From an uncultured Olsenella sp. (GTDB taxonomy: Bacteria; Actinomycetota; Coriobacteriia; Coriobacteriales; Atopobiaceae): 33,313 nucleotides of DNA. Below are positions 8,587-16,925 of this stretch, one piece after another. How positions within the stretch are numbered: position 1 is the stretch's first letter; every line of letters begins with the position of its first letter. Position numbers and translations under genes: made by a program. Where the stretch lies: assembly GCA_949290055.1 (NCBI GenBank), contig CASEQJ010000025.1, positions 1-33,313 of the forward strand. Direction: 5' to 3'. The notes under the pieces are model-generated. The model was not told the origin of the DNA. It saw nothing but the letters and a program-made list of their open reading frames with translations, and made no database searches.

Positions 8587-8592
8587 CTAGCA
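8584..8592 (-). promoter_or_regulatory. Extended -10 promoter for the cyclophilin-mre-rod operon
   Basis: The minus strand reads TGCTAGAAT, i.e. TG-n-TAGAAT, one mismatch from the TATAAT consensus with an extended -10 TG. The -35 region is weak (GTGAAA with a 16-bp spacer). It lies 46 nt before the cyclophilin start codon in the only AT-richer stretch upstream of the operon. Confidence 0.55.
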
Positions 8593-8653
8593 GTTAGCGA
8601 ATTGTTTCACATATTCGGCAGATGCACGGTCCCGGAAGGTTGACGAAAGCCCC

Positions 8654-9634
8654 CTACTCGACGCGGGAGGGCTCCCACGCGTCGTAGTTCTCGTCGAACA
8701 GGCGAACGTAGTCGGAGGCGCTCCTCAGCTCGCGGAGGATCGACTCGGAGGCGTCGCCCAGGCTCTGCGCGTCGACGGCGCTCTCCCAGGCGTCCGTGAG
8801 TATGTCACAGCGGTTCCTCAGCCAGTTCCCCAGCGTCTGAAGGTGCTCGAGGTCCTCGGCATACGCACCGTCCTCGTCGTCGAGCAGGGAGGAGTCGGAA
8901 ATGAGGTTCGAGACGCTGATCGAGGTGGCACGCGCGGCGTCGAGGCCGTCGGAGAGTGACGAGGCGTCGCTCGAGGCGCAGGCCTCCCTCAGGGCGTCCT
9001 CGCTCTTCTCGACCTCCTCCTCGAGCGCGCCGAGCTGCTCGTAGGCCGAGTGAATCTGATCGAAGGCGTCGGCGACGGGGACGTCCTCGGCGTCCCTGTC
9101 GTCCTGGCCGGTGAGCGATTCGACGAGGCCCGGGAACCCGGACATGGAGGTGTCGGCGGGCTTGGAGGCGCGTGTGACGGAGGCGGTGGGGTCCCACGGG
9201 TGCGTTATGAGAAGCGCCGCGCCGCCGACGAGCACCACGGCGAAGAGCGCGGCGAAGGCAAAGGCGCGGGGACGCGGCATGCGGTCGCGGGTCGCCGCGG
9301 TCGAGGCGTCGTCGGCCGCGGGCGGAATCGCGCTCTCTATGCGCGTCATGACGCCCGTGCGAGCGGCGGACGCGGCGTCGTCGGAATCGTCGGTCTCGGC
9401 GATCTCGGGCAGATCGAGGTTTCTCACGGGCCTTCTCGCGGGCTTGCTGACGACGGAGGCGCCGCACTTCGGGCAGGTCTCGGCGCCGCGCGGCAGCAGG
9501 GCGCCGCACACCGGGCACCAGGAGAGCTCGCCGACGGCGATCTTCTGAGTGACCTCGGTGGAGGCATGGCAGCGCGGGCACGCCTGCGCGCCGTCGGGCA
9601 CCCTGGCCCCGCATTTCGGACAGGTCTGCGACAT
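8654..9634 (-). CDS. Double zinc-ribbon, single-pass membrane protein
   Basis: Unknown function. The 326-aa product starts with two zinc-ribbon modules, C5-x2-C8/C19-x2-C22 and C40-x2-C43/C54-x2-C57. An acidic Ala/Asp-rich linker leads to one membrane helix at about 124-144. The exported C-terminal half (about 180 residues) is mostly helical and acidic, with a heptad-like stretch (AYEQLGALEEEVEKSEDAL). I take the ATG at 9634 because GAGAGGGG stands just upstream and the first zinc-ribbon begins at once. An upstream in-frame start at 9805 would add 57 residues that are only an antisense shadow of acnA. The gene lies 13 nt after the acnA stop, so it is probably co-transcribed with the ATPase and aconitase. 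Confidence 0.85.
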   Translation of the reverse strand: MSQTCPKCGARVPDGAQACPRCHASTEVTQKIAVGELSWCPVCGALLPRGAETCPKCGASVVSKPARRPVRNLDLPEIAETDDSDDAASAARTGVMTRIESAIPPAADDASTAATRDRMPRPRAFAFAALFAVVLVGGAALLITHPWDPTASVTRASKPADTSMSGFPGLVESLTGQDDRDAEDVPVADAFDQIHSAYEQLGALEEEVEKSEDALREACASSDASSLSDGLDAARATSISVSNLISDSSLLDDEDGAYAEDLEHLQTLGNWLRNRCDILTDAWESAVDAQSLGDASESILRELRSASDYVRLFDENYDAWEPSRVE

Positions 9635-9647
9635 GCGGCCCCTCTCG

Positions 9648-12314
9648 CTACGCCAGGGCGTCGAGCACGTATGGGAGAATTCCGCCGCGGGCGAGGAACG
9701 CGCCCTCCATGGGGGTGTCCACGCGCACGAGGCAGCGGAAGGAGACCGTGGTCCCGTCGTCTTTCGTCGCGCGCACGCCGACCTCGCGGGGAACGGGCAG
9801 GCCACCTGTGAGGTCGACCGGGTCGACGTCGAAGGTCTCCGTGCCGTCCAGGCCGAGGGAGCCGGCGTTCTGCCCCTCCTCGAACTGGAGCGGCAGCACG
9901 CCCATTTGCACGAGGTTGGAGCGGTGAATGCGCTCGAAGCTCTCCGCGATCACGGCGCGCACGCCCAGAAGCAGCGGTCCCTTGCCCGCCCAGTCGCGAC
10001 TCGAGCCGGAGCCGTAGAGCTTGCCGGCAACGACCACGAGCGGCACACCCGCGGCGCGGTAGGCGTCGGCGGCGTCGAAAATGGGCTCGACCTCGCCCGT
10101 GAGCAGGTTCTTGGTCCAGCCGCCCACGCGCCCTTCGGCGAGCGCGTTTCTGAGCTTGACGTTGGCGAAGGTGCCGCGGGCCATGACCTCGTGGTTTCCG
10201 CGGCGCGCGCCGTAGGTGTTGAAGTCGGACGCCTCGACGCCGCGCTCGGTGAGGTAGCGCGCGGCGGGCGAGTCCTTCGCGATCGAGCCGGCGGGCGATA
10301 TGTGGTCGGTCGTCACGAAGTCGCCGAGCAGGGCGAGCGCGCGAGCTCCGCGCACCTCGACGACGCGCTGCTCGCGGGCGAGGTCGAAGTAGGGTGCGCG
10401 CCGCACGTAGGTGGAGCGCTCGTCCCAGGGGAAGGTGGCGGACTCGGAGGACGCGATCGAGCGCCAGGCGTCGGAGCCCTCGAACAGGCCGGCGGCGCCC
10501 TCCTCGAAGAGCGACGCGTCGAGGTGGGCGTCCAGGGCGGCGCGAACCTCCTCGTCGGTGGGCATTATGTCGGCGAGCATGACCGGCTCGCCGTCCGAAC
10601 CCACGCCCACGGGCTCGCACGAGAGGTCGACGTCCATGGTGCCGACGAGCGAGTAGGCGACGACGAGCGCCGGGGCGCAGAGGTAGTTCTGGCTCACGTC
10701 GGGGGAAATGCGCCCCTCGAAGTTGCGGTTGCCCGAGAGCACGCTCGTGAGCTCCATGTCGGCGGCGCGCGCCTTGAGGGAGCCCTTGATCTCGCCGGAG
10801 TTGCCTATGCAGCTCATGCAGCCAAACCCGCAGGTGAAGAAGCCGAGCCTGCGGAGCGGCTCGGAGAGGCCGCAGCGCTCGAGCAGAAGCTCGGTGGCAT
10901 GGCTGCCGGGGGCGAGCACCTTCTTGACCCAGGGCCGGGGCGCAAGGCCGCGCTCGACGGCATGGCGCGCGAGCAGCCCCGCCGCCACCATCATCGCCGG
11001 GTCCGTGGCCGTCGTGCAGCTCGTGATCGCCGCGATCGCTATGGCGCCGTGGCCGAGGCAGCCGACCCCCTCGACCTCGAACGTCTCGGTGAGGTCGCGC
11101 CCGGCCTCGCGCGCGGCGGACTCGAAGCGCCCCTTGAGGCCGGAGACGCTCACGCGGTCGTGCGGGCGCGACGGACCGGCGAGCGACGGCTCGACCGTCG
11201 CGAGGTCGAGCTCGAGGGTGCGCGCGTAGACGCGCCCCGAGACGGCGCCAAAGACGCCCTGGGCCTCGAGGTATGCCCGCGAGAAGGCGATCTCGGAGGC
11301 GTCGCGGCCGGCGAGCGCGAGATAGTCGAAGGTGACGTCGTCCGCCGGGAAGAGCGTCGCCGTGGCGCCGTACTCGGGGGTCATGTTGGAGACGCAGGCG
11401 CGCTGGGTCGCCGTGAGCGAGGACGCGCCCTCCCCCGTCGCCTCCACGATCGAGCCGACGACGCCGGCGGCGCGGAGAAGCTGAGCCACCGTGAGGGCAA
11501 CGTCCATGCCCGAGGCCCCCGGGCGCAGCGAGCCCGAGAGCCGCAGCTCGACGACGGGCGGCACGAGCATGGATATGGGCTGGCCGAGGGCGGCGGCCTC
11601 CGCCTCGATCCCGCCGACGCCCCAGCCGAGCACGCCCACGCCGTTGGCCGTCGTGGTGTGGGAGTCGGTCCCCACGAGCGAGTCGAAGCACGCAACGTCC
11701 TTCTCGCCCGACGCCAGGGCGTCCGTCGTGACGACGTCGCAGAAGCGCTCTATGTTCAGCTGGTGGCAGATCCCGCCGCCGGGCGGCACGATCTCGACGT
11801 TTTGGAAGGAGCGGCTCGCCCACTTGAGGAACGCGAAGCGCTCGCGGTTGCGCTCGGCCTCGAGCTCCTCGTTTCTCGCGGCGGCGCAGGGCGTCTCGGC
11901 CTCGTCCGCGATCACGGAGTGGTCGACGACGAGCGTGCAGGGAATCTGCGGGTTCACGCGCAGCGGGTCTCCCCCGCGCTCGGCCATGGCGTCGCGCATG
12001 GCGGCAAAGTCGACGAAGACGGGGACGCCGGTGAAGTCCTGGAAGAGCACGCGCGCGGGCATGAACTCGATCTCGTCGCCGGCTGTGCCCGCAAGGCCCG
12101 CCTCGATCACGGCCGCGGCCATGCGAACGGCGTCCTCGTCCGTGGCCGCACGGCGCACCACGTTCTCCAGAAGGACGACGAGCGCGCGGGGAAGGCGCTC
12201 CGAGCCGGGAATCCCGGCGACGACGTGGGCGAGGCGCTCGACGCCGCCCGCCTCGAGCGCCACGGGGCGGCGCGCGGAGACGACGGCCTCGGCAAGGGCG
12301 TTAGGTGCGCTCAT
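9648..12314 (-). CDS. acnA: Aconitate hydratase, AcnA/IRP type
   Basis: Converts citrate to isocitrate through cis-aconitate using a [4Fe-4S] cluster. The 888-aa length and four-domain layout match the AcnA/IRP1 family. Cluster ligands are visible as C433 (in AAITSCTT) and C499-x2-C502 (in CGFGCMSCIGNSG). Other family blocks include GTDSHTTTANGVGVLGWGVGG (216-236), EYGATATLFPAD, DFVTTDHISPAGSI and GSGSSRDWAGKGPLLLGV. After the first ligand the usual TSCTNTSNP is TSCTTATDP, an uncommon variant; the ligands themselves are intact. The start ATG (12314) lies inside the end of the ATPase gene (14-bp overlap), so the two are translationally coupled. In an organism that may lack a full TCA cycle its likely role is 2-oxoglutarate/glutamate supply, which is inference. 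Confidence 0.96.
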   Translation of the reverse strand: MSAPNALAEAVVSARRPVALEAGGVERLAHVVAGIPGSERLPRALVVLLENVVRRAATDEDAVRMAAAVIEAGLAGTAGDEIEFMPARVLFQDFTGVPVFVDFAAMRDAMAERGGDPLRVNPQIPCTLVVDHSVIADEAETPCAAARNEELEAERNRERFAFLKWASRSFQNVEIVPPGGGICHQLNIERFCDVVTTDALASGEKDVACFDSLVGTDSHTTTANGVGVLGWGVGGIEAEAAALGQPISMLVPPVVELRLSGSLRPGASGMDVALTVAQLLRAAGVVGSIVEATGEGASSLTATQRACVSNMTPEYGATATLFPADDVTFDYLALAGRDASEIAFSRAYLEAQGVFGAVSGRVYARTLELDLATVEPSLAGPSRPHDRVSVSGLKGRFESAAREAGRDLTETFEVEGVGCLGHGAIAIAAITSCTTATDPAMMVAAGLLARHAVERGLAPRPWVKKVLAPGSHATELLLERCGLSEPLRRLGFFTCGFGCMSCIGNSGEIKGSLKARAADMELTSVLSGNRNFEGRISPDVSQNYLCAPALVVAYSLVGTMDVDLSCEPVGVGSDGEPVMLADIMPTDEEVRAALDAHLDASLFEEGAAGLFEGSDAWRSIASSESATFPWDERSTYVRRAPYFDLAREQRVVEVRGARALALLGDFVTTDHISPAGSIAKDSPAARYLTERGVEASDFNTYGARRGNHEVMARGTFANVKLRNALAEGRVGGWTKNLLTGEVEPIFDAADAYRAAGVPLVVVAGKLYGSGSSRDWAGKGPLLLGVRAVIAESFERIHRSNLVQMGVLPLQFEEGQNAGSLGLDGTETFDVDPVDLTGGLPVPREVGVRATKDDGTTVSFRCLVRVDTPMEGAFLARGGILPYVLDALA

Positions 12315-14694
12315 GTGTTCCCTCCACCTTTCTCACGATCTCAAGGAAGCGCTCGTCGCTCTCAAGGCCCGAGAGCGAGCGCCGGTACATGTAGTTGAAC
12401 AGCGCCACGGCAGCGACGCCGGCGGCGGCTATCACGACCCCCATGCTACCTGTAAACGAGACGATCTCGAAGAACGGCGCCGCAACCGTACACCCAAGCG
12501 CAACAATGGCGACGATCACGGCGAGAAGGGCGGCGCGCAGCGGCGTCAGGGGCTGGGAAATGCGCCAAATGAGAGCTATGCCGACGCACGCGACGAGCAC
12601 CGTGCACACCGAGGAGATCTCGCCGAAGGAGTGCCCGAGCGCGCGGCCCACGAGCAGCTCGGCGAGAAGCGCGCAGACGATCGCGGCCGAGGCGGGAAGC
12701 GAGCGCGCGAGCACGTTGGCGAGGAAGTTGCCGCGCACGAGCTCGTGGTTGGGCTCCAGCGCGAGGACAAACGACGGGATTCCGATCACCGCGGTCGAGA
12801 GCAGAGACATTTGTATGGGAATGAACGGGTATGGCGGCATGACTATGCACACGAGCGCGAGCACGGCCGTGAACACGGTCTTGACGAGGAACAGCGACGC
12901 CGAGCGCTGCAGGTTGTTGATCGAGCGGCGACCCTCGGCCACGACCTCGGGCATGTGGGAGAAGTCGTTGTCGGCGAGGACGATCTCGGAGACGTTGCGC
13001 GCGGCGGCGGAGCCCGAGGCCATGGCGACCGAGCAGTCGGCCTCGCGCAGCGCGAGCACGTCGTTCACGCCGTCCCCCGTCATGGCGACCGTCCGCCCGC
13101 GCCGGTGCAGGGCGCGCACGAGCTCGCGCTTCTGCTGCGGGGTCACGCGCCCGAAGACGCGCGCCTCGTCGACGGCGGCGTCGAGCCGCTCGGGCGTATC
13201 GAGCGTCGTCGCGTCGACGTAGCGCTCGGCGAGCGGCACCCCGGCGCGCGCCGCGATCGCCGAGACGGTGCGCGGGTCGTCGCCGGAGATCACCCGCAGC
13301 TCGACGCCCTGCTCCAGAAAGAAGCGCATGGTCTCGCCCGCGGTCGGGCGAATCTCGTCGCGAATGGCGACGCAGCCGAGCAGCGCGACCTCGCCCTCGA
13401 TCGTCTCGTCGGCCGAGAAGGACGCGCACTCGCCGACCACGAGCACGCGCTCCGTGGCGTCAAAGGCCGTGGCGAGCGCGTCCGCCTCGCCCACGCGCTC
13501 CGCGCCGAGCACGAAGGCGGCGGCGCCCATGACGAGCGCGCGGCCGTCTTCGGTGACGCAGCCGGAGTACTTGCGTGCGGAGGAGAAGGGCACGGCGCGC
13601 GAGCAGCGCGTCGGCTCGAGGCTCCTCTCGCTCGCGTAGCGCAGAATCGCGCGCGCCGTCTCGTTGGCGTCGGCCTCGTTAGCCGCGACGATCGTGGCGA
13701 GCGCGGAGGCGACCTCGGGAGCCTCGACGCCCGGCGCGCCCACGACGCTCGCGACCTCCATCTCGCCCGTGGTTATGGTCCCGGTCTTGTCCAGGCAGAG
13801 CGTGTCCACGCGCGCGAGCGTCTCGACGCAGTAGGCCTGCTGGACGAGGACCATGCGCCGCCCCAGGCGGAAGGTGGCGATCGCGAGCACCGAGGAGGTG
13901 AGCAGCACGAGCCCCTGCGGGATCATGCCGATCACGGCGGCCACCGACGTGAGGATCGCGTCGTTCAGGCTGCCGCCGTCCATGAGGTAGGAGCGCAGGA
14001 AGAGCCCGAGGCCGAGCGGCACGAGGACCACGGTGCCCAGGCGAATGATCGCCCTGAGCGTGGCCTGGATCTCGGAGTGAACCGCCTTGACGTACTTGGC
14101 CTCGGCGTTTATGCGGGCGGCGTAGCCCTCCGCCCCCACGCGCGTGACGCGGGCGACGAGGCTGCCGGCGTCGACGAAGCTGCCCGAGAGCAGCTCGTCG
14201 CCGGGGCCCTTGGAGACGGGCTTCGCCTCGCCGGTGAGCAGGCTCTCGTTCATGGAGACAAAGCCCTCGACGATCACGGCGTCGGCCGGGACCTGGTCGC
14301 CGTGGGCGAGGCGCATGAGGTCGTCGGCCACGAGCTCCGAGGGCGGGAGCGTCCGCTCGCCCGAGGCGCGAATGACGCCGACCTCCTTCTGGGTGAGGAT
14401 CGTCAGCTTGTCCACCATGCGCTTGGCGCGGATCTCCTGCGTGACGCCAATCAGGAGGTTCGCCGCCACGACGCACATGAAGAGCATGTTGCGGTACTGC
14501 CCGGTGAGAAGGACGAGGACGGCGAGCGCGAGGTTCACGCCGTTGAAGAGCGTGAGCGCGTGCTCGGCGACGATCTGGCGAACCGTCTTGGTGCGCACGT
14601 CGGTGTTGGCGTTCGTGCGCCCCTCGGCGACGCGCTCGGCAACCTCGGCGTCGGTGAGCCCGCGCAGCCCGTCGTTCTTCTCGTCCAACGTCAT
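12301..14694 (-). CDS. CtpE-like cation-transporting P-type ATPase
   Basis: A membrane ATP-driven cation pump. The 797-aa product has the actuator loop LTGEAKP (153-159), the aspartate phosphorylation site D302-K-T-G-T, and the hinge MTGDGVNDVLALREADCSVAMASG. M4 carries MIPQGLVLLTSS (257-268) where Ca2+/Mg2+ pumps usually have PEGL. No N-terminal heavy-metal-binding CxxC is present. The PQGL motif and the short C-terminal helix set with PPYPFIPIQMSLLS resemble the CtpE/ExpC-type clade, for which calcium transport has been proposed in mycobacteria. The true substrate is unknown. I start at ATG 14694, which has GGGGAG upstream; the frame is open 54 codons further back but those are not protein-like. 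It overlaps acnA by 14 bp. Confidence 0.9.
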   Translation of the reverse strand: MTLDEKNDGLRGLTDAEVAERVAEGRTNANTDVRTKTVRQIVAEHALTLFNGVNLALAVLVLLTGQYRNMLFMCVVAANLLIGVTQEIRAKRMVDKLTILTQKEVGVIRASGERTLPPSELVADDLMRLAHGDQVPADAVIVEGFVSMNESLLTGEAKPVSKGPGDELLSGSFVDAGSLVARVTRVGAEGYAARINAEAKYVKAVHSEIQATLRAIIRLGTVVLVPLGLGLFLRSYLMDGGSLNDAILTSVAAVIGMIPQGLVLLTSSVLAIATFRLGRRMVLVQQAYCVETLARVDTLCLDKTGTITTGEMEVASVVGAPGVEAPEVASALATIVAANEADANETARAILRYASERSLEPTRCSRAVPFSSARKYSGCVTEDGRALVMGAAAFVLGAERVGEADALATAFDATERVLVVGECASFSADETIEGEVALLGCVAIRDEIRPTAGETMRFFLEQGVELRVISGDDPRTVSAIAARAGVPLAERYVDATTLDTPERLDAAVDEARVFGRVTPQQKRELVRALHRRGRTVAMTGDGVNDVLALREADCSVAMASGSAAARNVSEIVLADNDFSHMPEVVAEGRRSINNLQRSASLFLVKTVFTAVLALVCIVMPPYPFIPIQMSLLSTAVIGIPSFVLALEPNHELVRGNFLANVLARSLPASAAIVCALLAELLVGRALGHSFGEISSVCTVLVACVGIALIWRISQPLTPLRAALLAVIVAIVALGCTVAAPFFEIVSFTGSMGVVIAAAGVAAVALFNYMYRRSLSGLESDERFLEIVRKVEGTHERT

Positions 14695-14718
14695 ATCTCC
14701 CCTCTCGACACGGCGACC

Positions 14719-14727
14719 ATTGTGACA
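14719..14727 (-). promoter_or_regulatory. Possible extended -10 for the ATPase-acnA unit
   Basis: The minus strand reads TGTCACAAT (TG-n-CACAAT) 24 nt before the ATPase start codon. No good -35 box is seen, so this is a weak candidate. Read-through from the tRNA promoter is the alternative. Confidence 0.3.
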
Positions 14728-14788
14728 TGAGGGCGCGGGCGGGAGGCGAACCTTACGAAAAAGAGAGAATGCCTCCATGAGGACAAAG

Positions 14789-14819
14789 CGGGCCCGGCCG
14801 CGAGAGGCGGACGGGCCCG
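14789..14819 (-). terminator. Strong stem-loop after tRNA-Arg, possible terminator
   Basis: CGGGCCCG occurs at 14789-14796 and again at 14812-14819, and the interior CCGC/GCGG can extend the stem. The hairpin begins 10 nt after the encoded CCA of the tRNA. A T-rich run (CTCTCTTTTT on the minus strand) occurs about 20 nt later rather than directly after the stem, so termination or 3' processing are both possible. Confidence 0.45.
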
Positions 14820-14828
14820 GAGGCTCAC

Positions 14829-14905
14829 TGGTGCGCCCAGGGGGATTCGAACCCACGACCTTCTGCTCCGGAGGCAGACGCTCTCATCCACTGAGCTATG
14901 GGCGC
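14829..14905 (-). tRNA. tRNA-Arg (anticodon CCG)
   Basis: The minus strand folds into a standard cloverleaf. The acceptor stem pairs GCGCCCA with TGGGCGC, the D arm is GCTCAGTGGATGAGAGC, the anticodon arm is TCTGC-CTCCGGA-GCAGA, and the T arm contains GGTTCGAATCC. The anticodon CCG reads the Arg codon CGG. The discriminator is A and the 3' CCA is encoded. The gene lies between the ATPase gene and the divergent aro operon. Confidence 0.97.
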
Positions 14906-14916
14906 GTGCGCATGAC

Positions 14917-14947
14917 AGTATAGCGGATTGGGCGCGGACGCGCGCAA
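14917..14947 (-). promoter_or_regulatory. Promoter for tRNA-Arg
   Basis: On the minus strand TTGCGC (14947-14942) and TATACT (14922-14917) are separated by 19 bp, and the -10 ends 11 nt before the tRNA 5' end. The spacing is long but the boxes are good for this GC-rich background. Confidence 0.5.
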
Positions 14948-14966
14948 CGAGCCGGTAACACGCCCG

Positions 14967-14975
14967 TGGTATCAT
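14967..14975 (+). promoter_or_regulatory. Extended -10 promoter for the aro operon
   Basis: TGGTATCAT (TG-n-TATCAT) lies 37 nt upstream of the aroF ATG. No clear -35 is visible. It is divergent from the tRNA promoter, with about 20 bp between the two elements. Confidence 0.5.
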
Positions 14976-15012
14976 GCGCGGCGCACGTCAGGCGACGATA
15001 AGGAGAGCGTCC

Positions 15013-16038
15013 ATGATCGCAGTCGTCAGGGAGAGCGCCACCGCCGACCAGCTCGACCAGCTCGTCAGCTGGATCGAGGGCCGCGGCTTCAGGACCAACG
15101 TCTCGCAGGGGGCGAGCGAGACCATAATCGGCATAATCGGCGACACCACGCGCATTGACCCGTTCATTCTCGAGAGCATGGACATTGTCGAGCGCGTCCA
15201 GCGCGTCTCCGAGCCCTACAAGTTGGCCAACCGCAAGTTCCACCCCGAGGACACGGTCGTCGACTGCGGACACGGCGTCCTCGTCGGCGGCGGCAACTTC
15301 CAGGTCATTGCCGGGCCCTGCTCGGTCGAGGGCGACAACCTGATCAAGATCGCCCGCGCCGTGAAGGCGGCGGGCGCGACCATGCTGCGCGGCGGCGCCT
15401 TCAAGCCCCGCACCTCCCCCTACACCTCGCAGGGCATGGGCGAGAAGGGCCTCGACCTCCTCATGGAGGCCGGCGCCGAGCTTGGCATGCCCGTCGTCTC
15501 CGAAGTCATGGACCCACGCGACGTCGAGCTCTTCCTCAAGAAGGGCGTGAACGTCCTGCAGATCGGGGCCCGCAACGCCCAGAACTTCCCGCTGCTGCGC
15601 GAGGTGGGGCGCTCGGGCATTCCCGTGCTGCTCAAGCGGGGCATGTCCGAGACCATAGACGAGCTGCTCATGGGCGCCGAGTACGTCATGAGCGAGGGAA
15701 ACGAGAGCGTCATGCTCTGCGAGCGCGGGATCCGCACCTTCGAGACGCGCACGAGAAACACCTTCGACGTCAACGCGATTCCGGTGCTCCACCACCTGAC
15801 GCACCTGCCCGTCGTCGGTGACCCGAGCCACGCCACCGGCTACACCCGCTACGTTCGACCCGGCGCCTACGCGGCCGTCGCCGCCGGGGCCGACGCGCTC
15901 GAGATCGAGGTGCACGACTGCCCGGCCAACGCCTGGTCCGACGGCGCCCAGGCGCTCACGCCCGAGCAGTTCGCCGACGCCATGCGCCGGATCGCGCTCA
16001 TTCGCGAGGCCGTGACGGCACCCGTCGAGGAGGGCTAG
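15013..16038 (+). CDS. aroF: DAHP synthase, type I-beta with N-terminal regulatory domain
   Basis: Condenses PEP and erythrose-4-phosphate to DAHP, the first step of the shikimate pathway. The 341-aa product has an N-terminal ferredoxin-like domain (about 1-70), as in Thermotoga-type enzymes where it mediates feedback inhibition. The TIM barrel follows, with GPCSVEG (101-107), RGGAFKPRTSPY (126-137), KRGM near 208 and DPSHATG (270-276). Likely metal ligands are C103, H273, E299 and D310. I chose ATG 15013 because AAGGAG lies just upstream. The frame is open further back, but the extended -10 promoter sits there. It is the first gene of the aromatic cluster, one base before tyrA. Confidence 0.96.
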   Translation: MIAVVRESATADQLDQLVSWIEGRGFRTNVSQGASETIIGIIGDTTRIDPFILESMDIVERVQRVSEPYKLANRKFHPEDTVVDCGHGVLVGGGNFQVIAGPCSVEGDNLIKIARAVKAAGATMLRGGAFKPRTSPYTSQGMGEKGLDLLMEAGAELGMPVVSEVMDPRDVELFLKKGVNVLQIGARNAQNFPLLREVGRSGIPVLLKRGMSETIDELLMGAEYVMSEGNESVMLCERGIRTFETRTRNTFDVNAIPVLHHLTHLPVVGDPSHATGYTRYVRPGAYAAVAAGADALEIEVHDCPANAWSDGAQALTPEQFADAMRRIALIREAVTAPVEEG

Positions 16039-16039
16039 C

Positions 16040-16924
16040 GTGACGGACGAGAAGAGCGGCGTGGCCGCACCGACCTTCGTGCCCGGGCGCTGCGGCGTCG
16101 TGAGCCTCGGGCTCATGGGTGGCTCCTTTGCCAAGGCCTTTGCCGCGGCGGGCGTGGAGGTCTTTGCCTGGAACAGGACGCGCGCGACGCTCGAGCTCGC
16201 CATGATCGAGACCGTGACCGGCGAACTCGACGAGGAGACGATCCCCACCTGCGAGCTCATCGTGCTCGCAGGGTATCCCGCGAGCACGATCGAGTGGCTC
16301 GAGCGCTACGCCCCGCTCGTCTCCCCCGGCGCAATCGTGATCGACACCGTGGGCGTCAAGCGCGTCATATGCGAACGCTGCGAGGAGCTCTGCGCGGGCC
16401 GGCCCTTCACCTTCGTGGGCTGCCACCCCATGGCGGGCACGCAGTACTCGGGGTTTGCCCGTGCCCGGGCCACCATGTTCAAGGGGGCACCCATGGTCGT
16501 GGTGCCGCCCGCCGTGGACGACCTCGAGCGCGCGACCGTGCTCGAGCGCCTGAAGGAGCTGCTCGTGCCCTGCCAGTTCGGCAGCTTCACGCTCGCCACC
16601 GCGGACGAGCACGACCGCAACATTGCCTTCACCTCGCAGCTCGCCCACGTGGTCTCGAACGCCTACGTCAAGAGCCCGACGGCCCGCGACCACCGGGGCT
16701 TCTCGGCCGGCAGCTACCGCGACCTCACGCGCGTCGCGCGCCTGAACGCGCCCATGTGGACGGAGCTCTTCCTGGACAACGCCGACCACCTGGGCGAGGA
16801 GCTCGACTGCATAATCGACAGCCTCAGCGCCTACCGCGACGCGCTCGCGACCGGCGACGCGCAGCGCCTCGAGGCGCTGCTCGCCGAGGGCGACCGCATA
16901 AAGCGAGAGATCGAGGGCAAGTAG
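16040..16924 (+). CDS. tyrA: Prephenate dehydrogenase
   Basis: Oxidatively decarboxylates prephenate to 4-hydroxyphenylpyruvate for tyrosine. The 294-aa product has an N-terminal Rossmann motif VSLGLMGGSFAKAF (21-34) and the substrate-site block GCHPMAGTQYSG (127-138). The C-terminal helical dimerisation domain includes HDRNIAFTSQLAHVVSNA. No ACT domain is attached, so any tyrosine control must act on the core or on AroF. The start is GTG 16040, separated from the aroF stop by a single base. The NAD versus NADP preference cannot be read with confidence. Confidence 0.94.
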   Translation: MTDEKSGVAAPTFVPGRCGVVSLGLMGGSFAKAFAAAGVEVFAWNRTRATLELAMIETVTGELDEETIPTCELIVLAGYPASTIEWLERYAPLVSPGAIVIDTVGVKRVICERCEELCAGRPFTFVGCHPMAGTQYSGFARARATMFKGAPMVVVPPAVDDLERATVLERLKELLVPCQFGSFTLATADEHDRNIAFTSQLAHVVSNAYVKSPTARDHRGFSAGSYRDLTRVARLNAPMWTELFLDNADHLGEELDCIIDSLSAYRDALATGDAQRLEALLAEGDRIKREIEGK

Positions 16925-16925
16925 C

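Noticed and set aside
9549..14730. Very long plus-strand open frames (about 950 and 1080 codons) antisense to acnA and the ATPase
   Set aside because: They mirror strongly conserved minus-strand enzymes. Their composition is Arg/Gly/Ala/His-rich with no motifs, as expected for antisense frames in GC-rich DNA.
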